Source of the DNA: Cenococcum geophilum 1.58
Lineage: Eukaryota > Ascomycota > Dothideomycetes > Gloniales > Gloniaceae
Length of the DNA: 64,000 nucleotides
Assembly: GCA_001692895.1 (NCBI GenBank)
Contig: KV748208.1
Location: forward strand, 682,001 to 746,000
Direction: 5' to 3'
This document shows positions 59,183-64,000 of the stretch, in pieces. Under the pieces are notes generated by a model. That model ran no database searches. It was not told where the DNA came from and saw only the letters and a list, made by a program, of their open reading frames with translations. Within the stretch, counting starts at the first letter, position 1; the number at the start of each line of letters is the position of its first letter. The position numbers were made by a program, and so were the translations under genes.

Positions 59183-60604
59183 TCATGATTACGCCATCTA
59201 AGAATTTATGGGGCTGTGTTGGCTCACGTAGATCAAGAACTTGCGAAACGCAGATTCTCTATGCATCGACTCTATTCCGTATTCTATACCATCCTCATTG
59301 ATATCCCTCAACTTCTCCTAAGGCTGCAACCCAGTATTCAGCTTTGTCTGTTCGCATTAGCGCTCTTGTCTCAATTGCATCTGATATACAACGCAAGATA
59401 CCTGCCATTCTAAGAGGATGCGTGCCGTGTCTTTCTACCAGCATACCCGATATGGATAGCATATCACATTTTGACATCGTTCCGCATCTTTGCATCCAGC
59501 GTTCGCCTACCACATCCTTTCTTCTCATGATTGGAAATTTAGCCTTTCTTCCACGACACTTCTTTTGTTTAGTCAACAGCATAAGTCTCCTTTCAGGCAT
59601 CTACTTTAGCATTGCTTGAAAATCCAGGCTGGCACGGGGTTTTATGTAGCGTTGCCGCTAATGTTTTGTCAGTCGCTCGTTTTTGGAGAATGTTTAATGC
59701 TGAAGCCCTGCTTTCTAATATTCTCTCGATGTGATTTGGATATTATTGGAAGACGAGATCGAAGTTTACGAAGGTTAATACTTATTTAAGTAATGATGAT
59801 TAGGCGTGGAAAGTTTGAGGTTCTCTGTAGATATGGTAGACTTGGGAATGAACATATTGGCAATATCAGCGGTCTCTTGCATTTTTATTTCATGATAGGC
59901 TGGTCTATCAATCCTTTCATGTCATCACACTCTTTCGGACCGGCATAAAACCCTCCGTGGTGTATATCAAGAACTCCGCGCACCTTTTCAATATGGTTGA
60001 CCAAATATCCACATTTTTTCACTACTTTACACTTGAAACATTTCAGTGCCTAGATACCGACATGTCTCAACCTCTCTGGCTGGATGAGCGAGTGTCTGAT
60101 ATTTACAAATCTCTGGCATATCATTGTGAGCGCCAAGCTTCCTATCTTTTCGACAAATCGCGTCGTCGCCCTCCGTGGAGTCTCCACCGAGTACACGAGC
60201 AAACATTGCCAGACCGTTAACCAGCAAGACGGTTGTTTTAGCGTACTGCACGGGTTATTTGGTTGTTGCACGCCAGCTCAAAAGACCCTTCAACCAGACC
60301 AGACCACGCAGGGCCTTCTAAGCGCTTTTTGTAGCTCGAAGACCACTGTCATAAAATTCCAAACGGTTTACGTGCTCCAGAAAGTGGTTTAGGCTGCTCT
60401 TCCTTTTTTGTCGCGAAAATCTTAGAAGCTTGTCCTAGTTATCTATATGGTAATAAACAAACAAGTGGCTCCTTAGTTAGGGTTTAGGAGATAAGAAATA
60501 AAAATTATATTAATATTGTAAACCATTGTGTTTAATAGATTACATTACCTGCTTTTATAGCTACTTAATAATATATATCCCATAGTTGTCTAAAAACCGA
60601 AGAA
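59183..60604. other. Intergenic region up to LINE-B copy 3
   Basis: 3' flank of the PHD gene. Short open frames only (for example 59957..60220). AT content rises from about 60420 towards the LINE. Confidence 0.45.
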
Positions 60605-63600
60605 AAAGGAGCTCTTGCTGCACCCGGCCCAAAAAGACCAAAACCAACCAAAAGAACCCTGAAAAACACCCAGAGAATCCCCCTGAGATGCATGCATCGC
60701 AGGGGAGGCACACGTCAAACGACGGTGGCTCGCACTTGCGCGCGACCGCTAGAACTACGCCTAGCAATGGCCCTCTATAACAAAGATGGGCGAATACCAC
60801 ACTATAAAGCGGAAATACCTTTATTAAAAAGGCATCTAATAAAATATAAAGCCTATTAGACGCGTCTAGTATCTAAAATTATAGGGAAGTAACTGTTAGC
60901 TATAATAAACTAATATAGCTAGTAGAATGGCTCTACTAGTCTAGCGAATCTTAGGCGCCCCTCTAGTAAACCCTTAATTAAATCCTCTAACGGCTAAGCA
61001 AAATTAAAAATAAGTATAACCCCCCTTTACTGGCGAACCGTACCTAGGCCGCTATAGCTATGCTTTTATAGTATAGGGAACCTACCCCCCTTAAGTTAAT
61101 AACCGGGTATATAATTATAATATAACTAAATATAAAATAAATAGAGGGGCTTAGGGGATAATTAGAAATAAAAGTCTTTATAAAGATACGTAAAGAGGTC
61201 TATAATGCTATTATAGTCCAATACCTTAAGAGCGGAGATATTAGAGTTACCCTAAAGGACTAATAGGTAAAGGAATAAGCCGTAAGGGTAGGGGATAGGC
61301 TAGGAGAACGTATTAGTATAAAAGTACTTTATAAGGATTACCTAGTTAAAGTCCTAGCGGTTTCTATAAGCCTTAGGGTAGAAAAGGGACGCTAGGTGGA
61401 TAATATAGTAATTATATAAGAGATAGTAAGATAAATAGAACGCCTTATACTAGGACTTAAAATTACCCAAATTTAATAGCTTTAATAGGAAAATATAAAC
61501 TAAGTATATAATAAGAATAATAAGAGGATATAAGGGTTACTAAAGACTTGCTAGGGAGACGCCGGATAAACGTATAGCTCCCTTATTATTAGTATATATA
61601 CACTAGGAATATAAAAACTCCTTATCTAAAAAGGAATAATTATAAATGGCCTTATATATAATATAAGGCTTTATAACTACAGACTACGCCTAGAATAATG
61701 CTATTACTATATATAATAGGGATACACCTAATCTATATACGCAGTATAGGTATACTGCGGCCACTATACAGGCCCCTATAATACGAGATATTGCTTAAAT
61801 TAAGACTAAATAAAATATATAAACTGCCACTAAAGCATACATAAGGTGTGGGAGAGAGAAGACTATATAAATATAGGAGATAGAAGGTAAGGGCTTAACA
61901 ACGCGGGGAATAACTACACGCTAGGTTATATAAATAGAAACAATAGGCAATAAGCTAGGGGGACGTAGGCGCCTTCCTAGCGGTTTCCTATCTTTAATAC
62001 TAGAGGGCTAGGCCAGCCATCCCAAGCCTTAACGGGCTAGAAGCGACCCCGTGCGATATTACTAGACCGATTAGGGATATAAGGGTCACAGGGGATATAA
62101 GGGAGAGGACACTCCGTAGGAAGACCCCTATAGATAGTAATAGTAGGCTTAAGACTAGGATAATTAAGAATTAGACTTAATATAGTAAATATAATATTCG
62201 TAGCCGACCTATAAAGGGCATATAGCCAACTAGTAAGAATAGGGGAGAACTAGTAATAATAATAGATTTAGATATAAAAGCGCTAATAGGAATATAAGAT
62301 ACGGGAATAGAAAGCTTTATATAAAATAAGTAGTAATTAGGGTGTAGATATAAGAGATAGAAGCTCCAAATATTCTAGAGAAAGTGGAAATAGAGAAGTA
62401 AGGAATAAAGGAAAGTCAAAAGACCCTTGCCAGGGGTCCGCTACCTATCTATTATATAGTATAACTGCGGTAATATAAACCACCGCCTCGTAAGGCCTTA
62501 CTAGACAGTTTAGACCTAGAGAAATACTATATCCTTACTATATAAGAACCGTATTATAATACCTTTATACAATTAATATACTGCCCTTAAGGATTCTAGC
62601 TCCTATATAAACCAAAAGTAGCTACACGCGTGTGCTTTATAATTAGTAAGGCTATTAGCCTATCCTTATAGTTATAGTAGGCAGTTAACCTAGATATTAT
62701 AGTTATAATAATTTAAATATATAGGGGACCGGTATAAATTATTAATGTATATAACCCTAGGGTTAAAGGGGTCCTATAAATAGAGAATATTATATTAGTA
62801 ATAAGCTTACTAAAAACCNAAGGTATAGAGTTTATCCTACTAGGAGATATAAACCTCTACTACCCGTAGTAGGGGGGTATCTATATTGCTGCAGATTAAC
62901 AGTTAAAGTGCCTACTAAGAGCTATAAATATCTAGGGCCTTAAGCTAGCTACCCCCCTAGGAGCAATTATATGGCAATAAGGCACCGCTAGAAGTATAAT
63001 TGACCTTATATTTATAGATAAAGGCCTATACTAGAGACTTAAAAGGTGCAACCCTAAAGAAGAATGGGCACTTACCCTAGACTATATCCCTATCTAGATA
63101 TAGCTAGACCTAGATACTAAAGTATAACTAAATAGAAAAAGATACGCAATAAGGAAGCTTAAGATAGATAGTTTCCTTAATGTAGTTAAATAATAACTCT
63201 AAAACCTAGAAGAAATCCACCCAATACTAAACGAGTGAGGCTTATTGGCCACCCCTAAGGAAATTAACCGAAGACTAAAAAGGATCTAGGCAGCAATTAA
63301 AAATAGGCTAGAAGAGCACTGCCCGATCTTAAAACTAGGCCCCTATACGCGATACGCATAGTCTATATAATGCGTAGTTCTAGTTACTAGCTAATAACGA
63401 GTAAGAAGGAAATATATAAGTAGCTATAACCTTAAAGATAAGAGACAATATAAAGATATAAGAAACTAGCTAAAGAATACCCTAAAAAAAGAAGTAAGGA
63501 ATAACTAGAGACGGTTTATAAACGAGTATATTTTTAACCTAAGCCTCCCCCATAATAAGGGCCTTTAGGCTATAGCAAAATAGGTAAAAAAAAAGGTAGA

Positions 63601-64000
63601 GTGCCTAGCAGAAGACCTATACTTACTACCCCTACGAAGAGCAGGAGAATTATAGGCTATAAATAATAATAATAAGAAGGTAAAGATCCTTATAGAAAGG
63701 TTCTTCCCCTAACTAGCTCTAGTAGACCTTAGTAATATTATGGGCGAAATACTGGTAACTCGCCTGCGGGTCGACAGCGATATAACAATAGAGGAAATGG
63801 CTAGAACTATTAGCCGCCTTTTAAACAATATAGTACTAGGACTAGATGGGATTCTAAATAAGGCCCTAAAAACCTATAGGCTATTTATAGCACTTTAGCT
63901 TACAGATATAGCTAGAGCATGCTTTGCTATAGGCTACTACCCGCGACTTAGAAGATCTATAATAACGGTTATCTTATAAAAAGAAGGTAAAGCAGATTAC
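60605..64000 (+). mobile_element. LINE-B copy 3, 5' 3.4 kb (runs off the window)
   Basis: Begins at or just before GGAGCTCTTGCTGCACCCGG (60608). The first ~200 bp keep near-original composition, then RIP-like TA-rich sequence follows. Collinear with copy 2 from 25159 to about 28560. The endonuclease is near 62540..63130, and the window ends at the first RT block. It contains, uninterrupted at about 63130..63160, the sequence into which copy 2 inserted in copy 1. One N at 62819. No target duplication can be tested because the 3' end is outside. Confidence 0.9.

Noticed and set aside
1..64000. tRNA or rRNA genes
   Set aside because: I looked by eye for GGTTCGAATCC-type T-loops with matching acceptor stems and found none. 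A covariance-model search would be decisive.

Overview
The window comes from a filamentous ascomycete (Pezizomycotina). The genes carry 50-75 nt spliceosomal introns with GT-AG ends and CTAAC-like branch sites, and the proteins are typical of that group: a PTH11-like seven-helix protein, a fungal ELO elongase, an AIM3-like protein, LEU2 and vacuolar carboxypeptidase Y. I cannot fix the class. There is no bacterial or organellar signal, CRISPR array, rRNA, recognisable tRNA or biosynthetic cluster.

The window alternates between two kinds of DNA. Gene islands of ordinary composition lie at 1-11.3 kb, 37.8-46.5 kb and 52.5-60.6 kb. They hold nine genes I can model with exon structure: CPY (3' part), a zinc-ribbon protein, LEU2, a PTH11-like receptor, APC10, a fatty-acid elongase, an AIM3-like protein, a single-pass membrane protein and a PHD-finger protein. 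They are housekeeping or signalling genes and do not form a pathway. LEU2 has a Leu3-type palindrome 88 bp before its start and one GC-AG intron.

The rest (about 11.3-37.8, 46.6-52.4 and 60.6-64 kb) is stacked transposable elements. Most are strongly AT/TA-enriched and full of in-frame TAG stops, as expected of repeat-induced point mutation (RIP). Two LINE families are present. LINE-A (zinc-knuckle ORF1, endonuclease, RT, RNase H; about 5.7 kb) has two near full-length copies and one truncated copy. LINE-B (endonuclease, RT; about 5.6 kb) has three copies, one running off the right edge. Short palindromic DNA elements (MITEs) with TA, TAA or 8-bp target duplications are scattered among them.

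The most informative structure is the layering. From 16.1 to 34.15 kb a MITE is followed by a LINE-A, then a decayed terminal-inverted-repeat element split by a reverse LINE-B, which is itself split by a forward LINE-B. From 34.7 to 36.5 kb a Harbinger-like element is split by a 1146-bp composite foldback element, and an uninterrupted sister copy at 37.1-37.8 kb shows the empty site. Both near full-length LINE-A copies start exactly at the terminal GTA of the same MITE family, which suggests target-site preference. I see no new protein-coding system. The novelty here lies in the transposon biology and in a few unusual protein architectures (elongase tail, APC10 insert).
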